From positions 1,550,001 to 1,614,000 of the forward strand of contig LATX02000001.1 of NCBI GenBank assembly GCA_001466705.2: a DNA stretch of 64,000 nucleotides, read 5' to 3'. This stretch comes from Moniliophthora roreri (Eukaryota; Basidiomycota; Agaricomycetes; Agaricales; Marasmiaceae). Below, one piece after another: positions 1-12,342 of the stretch. Each line of letters starts with the position of its first letter. Position 1 is the first letter of the stretch. Position numbers and translations under genes: made by a program. The notes under the pieces are model-generated. The model was not told where the DNA came from, ran no database searches, and saw nothing but the letters and a program-made list of their open reading frames with translations.

Positions 1-3000
1 CTCGTGCAAAGGCCCTTTGCCGGCTCAACCAACAACAGCCTGGGGGCGAAAGTCTATTTCTAGATTGTGGGCCTCTCGCTTCCATTAGCCTTTGAGACTC
101 TAGTTTTGCTACGTTTTCCGCAAGGGGACTCGGCGCGAGTTCGCTCGATCATCAAATCGGGCTCGTCGCATCTGTGAAGGGCAAGCATAACGCTCTGCCG
201 CCTACGAAGCTGTGACGCAGTGCTAACCGACTTGGGCGGTCGTCATATCATTCTGAATGGGAAATTGGTACGTCGAGTGACCCCCCTTGGCCTTAGATCC
301 TCGTAAAAGTAGAACTACAAGGAGCTGTAGCTGAACTCGGGCTCGGTCATCGGCGTAATATTATATATAATCATCATCATGGCTTGCCGTACCCTCCACC
401 GGAATCCTTTGAACAGATACTTGTTGAATAGCGCGTCAGCTTTCTGGACCATGAACACCACCAACCTCATATGGTCTGGCTTTTGACATTATACATATAT
501 CACTGGGGATTCATTCCAACTCCTTGATCGTGCTGGAGGTCTTTGAGAGCCTCACTACCTGACATACGGAATGAAGACATCCTGAGATGGCCGATTGTTC
601 CGGAGAAGACCTATCCCATATGTTGAACAGTGAACACCTTGCAATTCGGGATCCGTTTTTTGCGGTCAGTGGGGGCGTGGCCGTTGCTCATCAGTTTTTC
701 TACGCGATGGTTATGGAACCGTACATAAGGGACTCGGATATGTTCGTTCTTTCGTCACTTTCGATCTCAAAACCCAGATACAGGGTCAACGTACTGCACC
801 GCCCTACTTGCCGTTCAAGACGCCTATGCATCATTCAGACTCCCTCCCCGACGTTTTGCCTGTGGGCCCCAGTGTGCACCATCATCCGGTAGAATTCTGT
901 TTCCGGATTAGTGGTTTGTTGAAAGGGACACGGACAACTCGGTTTATTAGTCTAACCTGGGTTGCAGATTATGTTGTTCCCCGATAGACAATGCTAACGC
1001 CTAGAGGCAGGCTGCAGTGTCGAGAGATGTAATGAGCGAAGCGATAGGAAGATTCAGAGGCGTCGTAAGCTTTCATGATACTAAACTTGCGTCAATCCGC
1101 TATGCCATACGTTTATGTGCCATCCAGTCTACTGATTCACGTAAAAATCTTTGCACGAGAATACATGTTCTGGTTGTATCTGCCAGCGGAAGTGGAATGG
1201 GAGGTACCTGAAACTCTCTTTTCTTTCAAGCTGCCAATAAGGGAACGAAGTTCTTCGGACACACGCATGGTGACGTGCGAACTTGTCACTTGGTAACCTC
1301 CGAGCCCGTCTGCTAAAGGGTCATACTTGAGTGCGGGGTCTTGAGGATTGGTTTGACATCGTCGAAAAGACAAGTGACCTAGTCGGCGGTCAGAGCGTCC
1401 AAAAGGTTTGAAACTTGCCAAAGGAATCCTGCAGAGCCGAGAAATAGGATTGGGAGCGAAAGATCGCGGGTGGGAGGCCTTTCTGCGGCTGTAGTGGCTG
1501 AGAGCCTCTTCAACGACTGATGGCACCGAAGAGACGACCTTATTTCCACATGGAGGCGTGGAGTTTACATCACGAAGGGAATTCCAAGCCTACTCACTCG
1601 GAAGGCGAATCATGGTTGTTCCAAGGGCGTAAATGAAACGTACAGTTATCGTGTTTATAGCTGTAGTTTGGCGGATGAACACGATCGAGAAGTTTGTGTG
1701 AGCGCATAAATTGAGGCAGATTGCGCATGGGGTGACGTGCAGAATTGGCATCGCATCTATTCGGGCGTCCTGTGGCTGGTCAAGGACGACCCTAGAAATA
1801 ATTGACAGCGAGAGCGGCAGTTGATTTTTACTTGTAATATACTTCTTTTAATGATTGGAGAGTATTACAGATAGACCTGGGTAATTGAGAAGTCTTGAGC
1901 AGATGGATGGTGATGATGGTGATAGTGACTGATGGGAAGGGGTGTATGTGATATAAGGTCTTTTAAGAAAAAAAAACCCATCTCACGTATGCAGCCAGCT
2001 GATCTCGAACATCGCAGTTCGCTAAAAAGTCCTTGCCGCCTTGTTACGCTTATATTTGAGCATCGGGTGCGCTGAAGGTGACAGTGTGAAAACGGCAGGG
2101 CCTTTAAGAATGGAGGATCATGGAAGGGCCACGAGGTTGAGCGGCAGGGGGGGCTCATGATATGAGAGGAAGAGGAATGAATACTGCAGATTGGTGCAAG
2201 TTTTACATACTATAGAAGGTGTGCTTACCTAAAGAAGCCAAGAATGCGGCGTCAAGTCCTGTGAAAAACTTGTCATCCTCTGCCTGCAGGCAAGGAACGT
2301 GTACGACTTGATTCAAAAATGGGTCCAGGAAATATATCACCGACCTTGTCATTAAACCCTGGTGCAAAATCCATTAAGCGGACACGCTGCAAACGCATTG
2401 CTGCCCCTCATCCCGTTAAAACTGCGTGTCGTAGAACCGATACAAACCTTTTCAACTCTCCCCCCCCTTCCCTCCCAGCGTCTCGCTTTAGTGTGTGTGT
2501 GGGTACACTACCGTCGAGACGCATTCAGGCCCAGACTCTTGGACTGATCTGTGACCCTGTTCAAAACTCGTCGGCTCTCTTCCCCCCCTCCCTCCCTTTA
2601 GAATCGCCCCCTCCAAGGCACCCTTACCTTCCTTCACCTCATCCGAGGATAATATCTCACCACAGTCACTCATTTCACACCAATCTTTGCCGATCGTACC
2701 AATAATCCTTAATCACAGCCTCGTCGCAAACTTCGGCTCCTGCTCCTTTTCTGTTCACCGCCATTTCCATTTACCCGAATTTCCACACTTGCACACTGGA
2801 ACAAAAGTTGTACCAGCTTGCAGTTTGCAATTCTACCTTGTTCCCTTGTTCGTCAGGTAAGTCACGACATCACTCTCGATTGTTGGACGAAAAACGTGGG
2901 GTGTGGGAAAGAGGACGGGCGGAGGTAGCATTGTGATGCCGGGCCATCTAGTTCGGTGCTCTCCGGCGATCTGGTGATGGTTACTAGTGCATTATTTCCA

Positions 3001-3342
3001 GATATGGACATGATAACTTCACGGTCCGACCGGCTGCTTGCCGGCTGCTTTACTCTGCGCCCTTTTATAATACCAAAAGTCCTCATTCCCTTGTCCTCCT
3101 TCTCCCCATCGTCATCCACGACGTCCACGACCCAGTCTCCCCCCCTCCCCCCATTTCCCCCTTTTTATCTCTCTTCGTTAACGACCCCCACGCTCACCAC
3201 GATTCCCTCTAGCTATCCTCTGGGTCGTGTCCTCGCGAGCATTGCATTCATTAAGCTCAAATCAACGAATCTTGGGGACGCTTTGTCGTCGTCGTATGAT
3301 TTACATTTTGGCATTGGTAAGTTTTTTCTATTTCCAACGCTT

Positions 3343-3375
<33 letters not shown>

Positions 3376-3499
3376 CGTGCATGTAATGGTTATGACGAAT
3401 GAACTCGGTTGATTTTTTTTTTTTGCCGCGCGCGCGTCCTATATCACCCACACATACTTGTCGATCATTCACGTCCTTTCTTCTCATCCACCGTGTGCT
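1..3499. other. No coding gene recognised; cyclin upstream region at the right end
   Basis: I see no reading frame here that resembles a known family or joins into a plausible multi-exon gene. The short open frames have no coding-like composition. From about 2450 to 3499 the plus strand is strongly C/T-rich, as promoters and 5' leaders of fungal genes often are, and it leads into the cyclin start at 3500. Two good donor-like sites (GTAAGT at about 2857 and about 3317) could belong to introns in the 5' UTR; this is inference. A run of 28 T lies at 3345-3372 and a shorter T run at about 3412-3424. Confidence 0.5.
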
Positions 3500-5021
3500 A
3501 TGGCCGCTCCTTTCTCTTCTTTGTCCAATTTCCAGAACTCCGATGCTGATTCTGTCCCTTCTGGTTCGTCTTCTTTGCCGCCTAGCCTTCAGTCGATCGT
3601 ACTTCAGTCCGAATTGATACCTTCTGACATGAAAGACATCTCGTCCACCCGACATTCTCGGAACTCCCTCATCTACCCGCGAAAACGCCCATCACCTCAT
3701 GGCGTCTCCAAAGCCAGCAAGACACCTCTTCTTCCTCACCTCCCCACTCGCAAATCACCCCGATCAGCAAAGGCTGCTCTTCTGCAACAGCGTCAGCAAC
3801 GCGAAGCACAGGTTGCCGCTCTTCGTAAAGATGGTGTTCTGCTCGAGGAAGAATATCGCGAAGAAATACGTTGCTATATGCATGAAATGGAGGTCTGTAT
3901 CAGTCTAGATTACAAACCGTCATCTCGCTCAGCTATCTTCTTCAAACTGCTAGCTTTTTACTATGTCTTCCACTGCCTCGATGGATCAGCAACCAGAGAT
4001 CAAGTGGCACATGCGTCCGTGCCTGGTCGACTTCCTTGTTGAAATTCACTTCACGTTCCGTCTGCGACCAGAGACCCTCTATCTCACTCTCAATATCATA
4101 GACCGATACGTCTCGAGGCGAATCGTCTACATCAAGCACTACCAGCTTGTCGGTTGCGCCGCCCTTTGGATTGCAGCCAAGTTTGAGGATGCCAAGGAGC
4201 GCGTGCCTACGGTGCAGGATCTCGTGCAAATGTGTCATGATACGTACGAAGAGTCTGCGTTCATTCAAATGGAGGGACACATCCTTTCCACGATACAGTG
4301 GACGTTGGGACACCCCACAGCCGAGGCATGGCTTCGGCTCATGTGCTGTGGCCCTTGCCTTGAGGAGCTAAAAGTGCAACACGTCGCCCGGTTTTTAATG
4401 GAAATTACCCTCTTCTACCGCGAGTTTATCAAATACCCACCATCGTGCATCGCCCTTGCAGCGCTCACCTTGGCCCGATACCTATGCGGTAAGCCTCGGC
4501 GTGTTTGGGAGGAGACCGATGAGTGTTTGGAGATCGTTGATTTGCTCGACAGTCGCCTTGCTAAACGCGTTAACGACCTCTCCGAAACATTGGTCAAGAA
4601 GTATTCCTATGCCTTCTACTCCAAAGCCGCTACTTTTGTTGTGCAGTATTACCTACAAGGTGGTCGCTTTGTTCGCACCGCTCTCCCTCCATTCCCTCTC
4701 ACTCCCACTCGTTCTCGCTCAGACTCTTTGTCGTCAACAGTCAGCACGCCAATGAGCACAACGACTTCAGTTTCGGATATGTCAGATGACTTTCCGCTCA
4801 CACCCATCACGCCCTCATTACCCCCGTCTTCCGATCCCTTCCAGAACATATATTCGTCGTCGGACGACAAGGAAAACGTGCCTTCGACATTCGAGCCTGC
4901 GTTGAATAAGCTTCGCATGGACTGCGACAGTCCTCCAGATCAATACCTCCCTCACGACTTTGTGGCCTTTGGTCGACCTGCTCTTCACAGTCTAAATGTT
5001 TCTCCCCGGGTTTTCTCATAG
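3500..5021 (+). CDS. Cyclin of the mitotic (A/B-like) type
   Basis: This is a predicted cyclin that would bind and activate a Cdk in cell-cycle control. Two exons (3500-3892 and 3954-5021) join in phase across a 61-nt GT..AG intron and give about 486 residues. The N-terminus is basic and Ser/Pro-rich. The cyclin box begins around residue 120 with EEYREEIRCYMHEME and, after the intron, continues through MRPCLVDFLVEIH, LYLTLNIIDRYVSRR and LVGCAALWIAAKFED, the hallmark helices of A/B-type cyclins. The C-terminal third is a Ser/Thr/Pro-rich tail with many SP/TP dipeptides and an SDDKEN stretch. I chose ATG 3500 because it opens a continuous exon that splices cleanly into the box. The basic motifs RKRPS and RKSPRSAK look like Cdk-site or localisation segments; this is inference. 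An RxxL-type destruction box was not clearly identified, so the subclass is less certain than the family. Confidence 0.85.
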
Positions 5022-7202
5022 CAATTGCATTCAAAACGCATCTTGTATTCTCGCATTCCGCATCATCGCTGTCTTTCCATCAGTACAACAAAATGTAATA
5101 CCACTGTCGGCACATCGACATCCACCACTCGCACGGTTTTATTTGTTTCAGCAAGTTCTCTCTCTCATCCATGCATTATCCTTTCCCTTCCAATTGTTTC
5201 ACTTCCCTCTCACATCATCGACATCATCCCACATCAACCTTCCCCAACGACGAACGGTCCCTGTGTTGGAATGCTACCTACAGTGTCTCCAGGCCGTGTA
5301 CGGACCCCAACTGCTAGCATCAGTCCAAAGGACAGTTTTCTGCCTGCAGCTATGATGCAGTCCCTTTTACGTTGAAGGACCACCCACCTTGTCGAATACC
5401 ACCTGCACACCATCGACCCACACTACATTCACTTAACATTCACTTCTTGTTACTCTATGCATTCATTCATCATAGTCTTCTCCCATACAATCTCATTCCC
5501 GCTACCTCTCGACCTCTCATTCACTCCGTCGACGTTCGACTGGGCGGGCGGGCCACATTTATCCTCATCCCTGGTCAACCTTAGTGGGCATCGTTTTCGT
5601 TCTCACTCAAAACGTTTACATTATTCTTTCAACTTATGTTATACTTTTCTTCCCTTGTCACCGTCAAATCACTGGTACAAATTACAAGCCAGGACTGTCC
5701 TGTTTCTCTTTTGGTCATCATAGCTCAAGGCATCCATCATCGCACGCACATCATCCGTTGGCATTGTTACAGCATTTCCTTCTTTTATTGCACGATACAA
5801 TATTTCTCTCTTCTCGTACATATTTTTACGCTTTATTGTTATTTACATCACACACAACCCCCACAACATGACCTCCACACTCACCGCCCACCTTACCTCG
5901 TCCTGTCTCAAACAACAAAGGTCGTTTATCATCAATTGAACCGCAGTCCTGTAATCTTCTCCCTGTCTCAAGAGTCGTCTTTAATCTCTTTGGCACTCTG
6001 GCACTGCGGCCCTGGTCGTCCTCGCGATTAACTTGACTCGCCGTGGATCCCTCGTGCTCATGCCTCCGTTGCTTTGTGAAAACAATTGGCGCCACTTGCA
6101 ACAATGCATCCGGCGGCAGTTGTACTTCTCATAGTGGCGTGCTTCTACCGATTTCGAACGCAATTAGGCCGCAATTAGGGCCGACTATGGCTATGCAGCT
6201 TTTGGTGGTCACAGGAACTTTGGTTGCGCGGTCTGGATACTTATCATTATTGCGGAAAATGAATCTAATGCCGCAGGTTGATAGGATGTTCGATACACAT
6301 GCACCTTGTGAGTCATCAGCAGTTTCCTTAGCTCTGTAATTTTTAATTTTGTCTCCGTGCAGGTGACATGGGCTGTCTTGTCTTGATCTGACCCACACAA
6401 TATATCCCACCCTGTCAGCATGCTTTGTAGATCTTGATCATATCTTCAGCCAGGTACAAAAGCGTACTACTGTGTTATCGTCGAACAAGTATCACAAGTC
6501 TTTGGTCTGGAATAGTTACTGCCGAACTTGAAGCCGTGGCGAACAAGAAGAACAAGAATGCTACCGCCTGCATTTACCATCATTAACGAGAAAGCGGGAA
6601 GCCTTTATGAGCGCGGTTGGACCGTGGTATCATTTCTCAGACAATCAGAAAAAAGTTCTGGAAGACGCTACCCTTTCCGAAGGGTTGCGGATTGCATCCG
6701 ACTGAAATTCACGTTCCATGTCGCTTGCAAGCACAGCTATGTCTCCCTGTGTTACTGATTGATCTGCGCCTAACTTTCTTGACTTTAGAACACCTTAGTC
6801 TAACCCTACTACAGGTGTGATATCTCGCTCTTGTCCCCTGTTATGGTGGTGTAGAGTGCAGAGTTTGATACCTTGTGTTCCACCTGGCGCTGCGTACCTT
6901 GCGGCCGTCTACTTGTCATTAATTGAAGGCAACGGACCGACGATGCTGGGAATGGGATCGGAATGGAAGCGAGGATAGGATATCAATAAATATATACTAC
7001 TGTAACAAGGCCCACAAGCACACGAGCGACATCAAGAAATCAAAGTGTCTGTAACTCGTATGTTCCGAAGAATCTCAGCTCACGGCAGTGAAGCGCATGA
7101 CCAAAAACCTTTTACAGTACATAAGAGCCCCTAGGATCTACGCACCCGTTGTGGCATACAAATACATTTTATTAACTTCTTCTCTTCCGACGGTTGAATT
7201 CC
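5022..7202. other. Gene-free interval between the cyclin and oxidoreductase genes
   Basis: About 2.2 kb separates the cyclin stop from the convergent oxidoreductase stop. The first kilobase is strongly C/T-rich on the plus strand and may partly be the 3' UTR of the cyclin transcript. The open frames in it are long only because pyrimidine-rich DNA lacks stop codons. From about 6000 to 7150 the composition is mixed and nothing recognisable was seen. Confidence 0.45.
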
Positions 7203-9119
7203 TTACTCCAAAACCCACTGATCGCCCTCTTGCTTGATTCCAACCGGTCGCTTCTCATCGAGACTGATTCTACCAGCGTGGAGAATGGCAGTCGTGAGCA
7301 CGGTATTTGCAATTGTGGGAAGACTATGTGCATCAAAATCGCTAGCCTTGGCCTGTCCCGCATTGACGCACCGCGCTGCGTCAACAAATTTCTCGATAGA
7401 CACGTAGCCGTACCCGCGTTGACCATCGAAGTGTCCGCTTTCTGACGGGGAGTATTTCATACTGGCAAAGCGACGTCAAATTCGACCCTCAGAGACGAGT
7501 CACAATGACAGGATGCACTCACTAGAAGGGATTATACCACATCTTGCCAGTCTCGTCGTTCGTAACGTCATATCCACGATGGGCTTGGTCCACTGTGATA
7601 TCACCCTGGCCCAGATTTAACTTCAAGTGAGAAAAGGAAGCCAACTAAAAGAACCGATAAACGTCGCACCTTCTCAGCCATGTAGTACCAGTGCTGGGCA
7701 CTGTGAACTCCAGCTTTCAATGGAGCTGTCCAGCTGGCGGTGAAAACTCCCGTGCCCCTGTGCTTGCTGCTCGAGGTAGAAACCCAATCAACCAAGAGCG
7801 TGATCGTGTCTTCTGTTTCAGGAACACAGTTATATGGCTCACTTGTCGCGATCCCGGTTGCAGCGCTTGCTACAACACGAGTAGGGACAGCTTTGCCTTG
7901 TAAAATCCAGCAGCAGATATCGATATGGTGGGAGGAGAGGTAGTAGCTGATAGTGGTACAATGTGAGCAAGCTGTCAGTCTCAGACGCGTCGAACACGCT
8001 TACCTGATGTCAGAATCTTTACCTGCCCACGCACGGAAAGTCTCAAGTTGGCTCTTTGGTTGGCTCATCCATGCCTGGAAGAAGTTGAACTCGCCGAGCG
8101 TCGCAGCCTTGGCTCGGGCGTCGCTGTACACCGGATCAAATCTTTTTGGCAGGGTGCATTAGTTCGAGCAGAACAGACTTTGACTGAGCAGCTTACCGCT
8201 TGTGGTGTTCTACGAAACAGACAACGTTCTTCTTCTTTGCCGCGGCTACGAGTTCATTGTGGTGCGAAAGTAGCTTGACAGCCGGTTTTGTGACTAAAAC
8301 ATGAAGACCTCTCTCAATGGCGTACATCGAGATGTCGTAATGTGTGGCTGGTGCATGGTTCAGCGTACAAGGACGATTCTAACGGCAAAGACATACGGTC
8401 GGGCGTGAAGATGATGACGGCGTCTCCAGGTTTCAGCTTGTCGATCGCTTCCTTGTCTGCGCGAATCATTTAGGTGATGCATCGCTTTGTTGTATCGAGA
8501 ACTCACAAGCCTCGGGATCAACCTTGCCATCCTTAGGGAACTCTTCGAAACTAATGTCATGTCAGATAGTAGTTCTCGCAAGGAACGCGTGCGTCTACGC
8601 ACGATATGTTCATGTCTTTGTAGACATTTCCGATGTTCTCTTTGAGATGGGTACGAATATCCGGAAATTTTTTGCCGTTTACACCAACCATTCCGAGTTG
8701 GTCGACCTGGATTACAGAAGGTGTAAGTGCTGGGTCAAGCTCAACAAAAAACAACGCACCTTTCCAAGCCGTCGAAGGTCAAAAAGTGTAAGTCCGACAA
8801 CCTAGGCAGACGAGGATGAACACATATACGAAATGCAGATTACTTTTGATCTTACACCGATCTGCAGATTTAACGGCGAGTGAATATCTCTCGGTCAGAG
8901 CTGCGGACGACGTACCTTCTTGTCGGATTTAGAGGCACCAGAGCCAGTCCACCCTGTGGTGTACTCCCCCTATAGATCAATGAGCCTTATATGAAGAATG
9001 AGCAGAATGCCCGGATCCCTACAGTACCACCTGAAAAGATTAGTGGTTAGTGGTCAAATTCTCCTTTAACGATGCTTCGACTTACACATAAGGACGTTGA
9101 GTTTCTTGAGATTGGACAT
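7203..9119 (-). CDS. Gfo/Idh/MocA-family NAD(P)-dependent oxidoreductase (D-galacturonate reductase-like)
   Basis: This is a sugar or sugar-acid dehydrogenase of the Gfo/Idh/MocA fold with an N-terminal Rossmann domain. Reading the minus strand from ATG 9119, the first exon [11 protein letters not shown] joins across two introns to [20 protein letters not shown], which carries the glycine-rich nucleotide-binding turn. Further short exons give [32 protein letters not shown], the strand [25 protein letters not shown] with the family's conserved K-P pair, and FVEHHKR. The C-terminal domain ends in [15 protein letters not shown] and [20 protein letters not shown], with a stop at 7203. There are about ten short introns. 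The substrate is not determined: galacturonate reductase is a common label for fungal members of this subgroup, but myo-inositol or other aldose substrates are possible. The gene lies convergent with the cyclin and abuts the CpG-poor block at 9302. Confidence 0.82.
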
Positions 9120-10350
9120 GGTGAAGACGACGGGTTTGACAGCGCAGCGGTGAGGGTAGAAGCGATGATACGCCGACGTTCATTCTCGAACTTTTATAGC
9201 GGGTTTTTGACGGGGAGAAACTATTTTGTATTCGGTCCGAGGACGAACCACGGTCCGCTAGGACCGGCGGTTCGCTTAATTTGGTCATCCCATGTCTTAG
9301 ATTAATGCTCAAGTTAACTTTGAGCTTCCAGTATAATTTTCACTTGTAGAAGTTATGTCTGGAGTTGAGAGGTACTCAAAGTGCCAGTAAGGGAGAAAAA
9401 GGCAATCCACTAGTAGCCTTTACCAAAGGTCTCCATATGTAAACAAATGACAATTAGGATTGAGTACTGATCACTAGAGACTGTGCCAGTCTGCTTCTGT
9501 CTAGTGATGTCCAAATACAAAATCCATGTCTTCAGAGCAAACCATTCTACTTATCAAACCTGAGATACTTCAACTTACATGAGAACATGAAGCATAATTC
9601 AGCTATGAGTTGATATGTTACATGTATTTCAAATTGTGTTAACTATTCTGCTAATACTGGAAAATGTAGTTCAGTAATTGTTAATACAAATGCATTGAAA
9701 CACTGAAGTCTTTACCTGTCATATTCTAGAAGCATCCAACTACCTGAACACAGTGCATAAGTCAGTAGAAAAACTCGTGTACACCAGACCAGAGAATAAA
9801 GAGCATAATAAGATAAAGGTTAATACCAGAGCATTGCCTACTGCACTAGCACAAAACCTGGCTCATAGTATTTGGCATTACTTGCAAAAAATATTAGTCA
9901 TATGAATAAGGAAAAGTAAGACCTAGTTGAGCTGGGTAATTACATAAGATCTTTGTAAGTCACTTGATTCATTATGCTTGTACTATATAAGAGATGCTAT
10001 ATGGGACTTGCAAGTGCTCAATAAATCACATGGGATTGGGCCTTGTTGAGGCAGAAGCTGAACCTAAAGTAGATTATTGCACAAAATGACAAATTGTCCT
10101 AACTCTGGAATAATGCCCAAGACTCATGAACTTCCTCATAAACCTAGCAAAGCACAGTTATAGAGGTTAGAGCCAAGGTGGGGGGGTGGTTTTGGCTTTC
10201 ATTATTAGCTATAACCTTTTGCTGATTTGATGCAACCTCCAAGATTTGGAGTGACCAGTAATGTGAGCTCATGTCAAGTTAAAGAAAAAGCATAACAAGT
10301 AAAGGTAGGGTGTAACAAGTTACCTGTATAATTGACCAGTCAGTGGGGGG

Positions 10351-11466
10351 TATAACCACCTATTACTGGTAATGCTAGGTAAGAGTGGTTATGTGTGGTT
10401 ATGAGAGGTTATGAGGGTTTTTATAGAGTGACATCAATAATACCAGTCATTGCCTTGACCTCAGATAGCACACCCAAACAATATAAGCAAAACTATGTAT
10501 ATTTTAATCTACATACATACATTCATGGATTAATAAGTAGACATAATGTAACTAGTATACAGCTCAAGTTGAGACTACATTACCTCAAACACTAGCCTTG
10601 GAGACCAACTAAAGATACACTGACAATCATAAGCTCAAACATATGTCTCTATATACATTGCAAGTGCTGTTTCAAGTCAAGCTAGTTTATATATGCTTGG
10701 AGGAATCTCAAAAGACTTACCAGTACATCAGGAATTGTTAATTCAGAGTTGATCAATTCTAGAGTAGCAGATAGTTAGCATACACTAGAGTGAGAAGGAT
10801 AACAAAAACACACTATGATAATTTCTCTCTTCAATTCTAGAGTCAGCATAAGAATGTATCATATTACAGTTAACATACTGGGGCAAGCCAATATAATAGT
10901 GCAGGTTAGATGTTGAAGAGAGGGTATAAGTTGGGAGAACAGCAGAAAGTGACAATAAACAATAGTGATGAGAGGGGAATGACCATGACAACAAGAGAGG
11001 AACAATAATGAGAGAGAGTAATAATGATGGCAACAACAAGAGGAAAACAACAGTAATAATGAGAGAGTAACAGGGACAGTGATAATGAGAGGGAAACAGT
11101 GACAACAATGAGAGGGAAACAATAGTGATAGGAAACAACAGTGATGACATGAGGGAAATGATGGTGATAATGAGAGGGTAACAATGACTGTAATGATAAG
11201 AGGGAAACAACCATGATAAGAGAGAAACAATAAGGGTGAAAAATAACTACAAGGATGATGATAACAGAAGGAAAAGAACAACAGTAAGAAGGGGAGATGA
11301 TGATGAGAGGGGCAAGGGATGATAATGACAATAGGTTGATGATGACAAGATAGTAGTGGTATGAAGGAAAGAAAGAAAAGTCAGAGTTTGAATGGTGAGT
11401 AAAATTTAAATAAATAATTGCAGGGGTCTGAACTCACATGACAGTAACCAGTAATGGGTGGTTATG
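10351..11466. mobile_element. Possible decayed DNA element bounded by imperfect inverted repeats
   Basis: The segment ATAACCACCTATTACTGGTA at about 10352-10371 is matched, with about two differences, by the reverse complement of the sequence at about 11447-11466. The two arms are roughly 1.1 kb apart and point inward. Near the left arm there are three degenerate copies of a GTGGTTATG motif (10385-10420), and near the right arm similar GGTGGTTAT motifs occur. Inverted ends at this spacing suggest a non-autonomous DNA transposon remnant. No transposase and no clear target duplication were seen, so chance pairing in repeat-rich DNA remains possible. Confidence 0.35.
10960..11350. repeat. Purine-rich degenerate minisatellite
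   Basis: The plus strand consists of loosely repeated units of about 18-22 bp related to GAGAGGGAAACAATAGTGAT, strongly A/G-rich with interspersed GATGAT and ACAACA. More than fifteen diverged units can be followed. The long antisense open frames over this segment come from this stop-poor low-complexity composition and are not genes. Confidence 0.7.
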
Positions 11467-12270
11467 GCCAGTAAGGTGGTGGTTATAACCACTATTAAAC
11501 TATTCATATCCCCTCCAAAACCAGTTAGTACTAATCTCACTGAGGTTATAACTCCCAAAACTGATTATTACAATGTTTGACTAGAGTTGTATCTAACTAT
11601 TACTAGGCATGGGTGAGTTTTTGGTGTCAATTCCCCCTATAACCAGATATACTATTTTGACATTTTGTGTGATGATACTTGCATGAAATCTATACTACAT
11701 CTATACTATAAAAAAATACAAGACAGAGACATAAGATTTTTCTGGAATAAAGAATTTTCCAGCTTCAGAGGGATGTAGTAGGATAATAGGTAATATTGCT
11801 CAGATCTCTCAAAGAACATGACACTCTGAGGGGTTCATATATTGAATAGCTTTGTATACAGCCTACTATGACATAAACATGGTGTGCTCTGCCTCCAATA
11901 GGCTTCTTACAGGCCTATACTACTGCTAAAAATCTTAATATGGTAGATCATATTAAGTTGTTGGTCATGTAATAGGAAAAACAGGAAAATAAGCAAGCAT
12001 TAATACTTATATGTTACTATCTACTGAGGCCAGCATGGTAGTGGTTTGACAAAAGTGGAAAATACTATAAAAATGAGTTCTTTAGCAGAGATCTTTACTG
12101 TCAAGGTTATTGAACCATTGGAAGCTGAAACAAGTTGAAGTAATTTTGTCAAAAACCAAAATGTAACAAGAGATGAAGGCAGAGATGTATTAACAGAAAA
12201 TGGGACAACAATTTCAGAAACAAACACAGACATGAGAGGTAAAGACAAGAAAGTGAAAATAGACAAATTT

Positions 12271-12342
12271 ACCCACTAAGGCATGTGAAGCTATACATAT
12301 ATATAGATATTTACTAGTGTTGACAATCTGGCTCATGTGGGT
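12271..12342. repeat. Copy 1 of a 70 bp direct repeat
   Basis: This segment contains CTATACATATATATAGATAT followed by TTACTAGTGTTGACAATCTG. It is repeated almost exactly at about 13573-13641 in the same orientation, about 1.3 kb downstream, with a few substitutions and small indels. The pair could be remnants of direct terminal repeats or a local duplication inside the decayed block. Confidence 0.65.

Noticed and set aside
1137..1526. A 129-codon minus-strand frame
   Set aside because: No recognisable family, no splice partners, and mixed composition; it could not be supported as a gene.
2319..2705. A 128-codon Pro/Ser-rich frame upstream of the cyclin
   Set aside because: Pyrimidine-rich promoter DNA produces open Pro/Ser/Leu frames by chance; no homology or splice structure is visible.
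5025..5871. Several overlapping plus-strand frames after the cyclin
   Set aside because: Same C/T-rich artefact, probably 3' UTR; all three frames are open in patches and none looks coding.
10785..11331. Three overlapping antisense frames of about 140 codons, apparently membrane-like
   Set aside because: They come from a purine-rich minisatellite that lacks stop codons on the other strand; they have no start context, splicing or family match.
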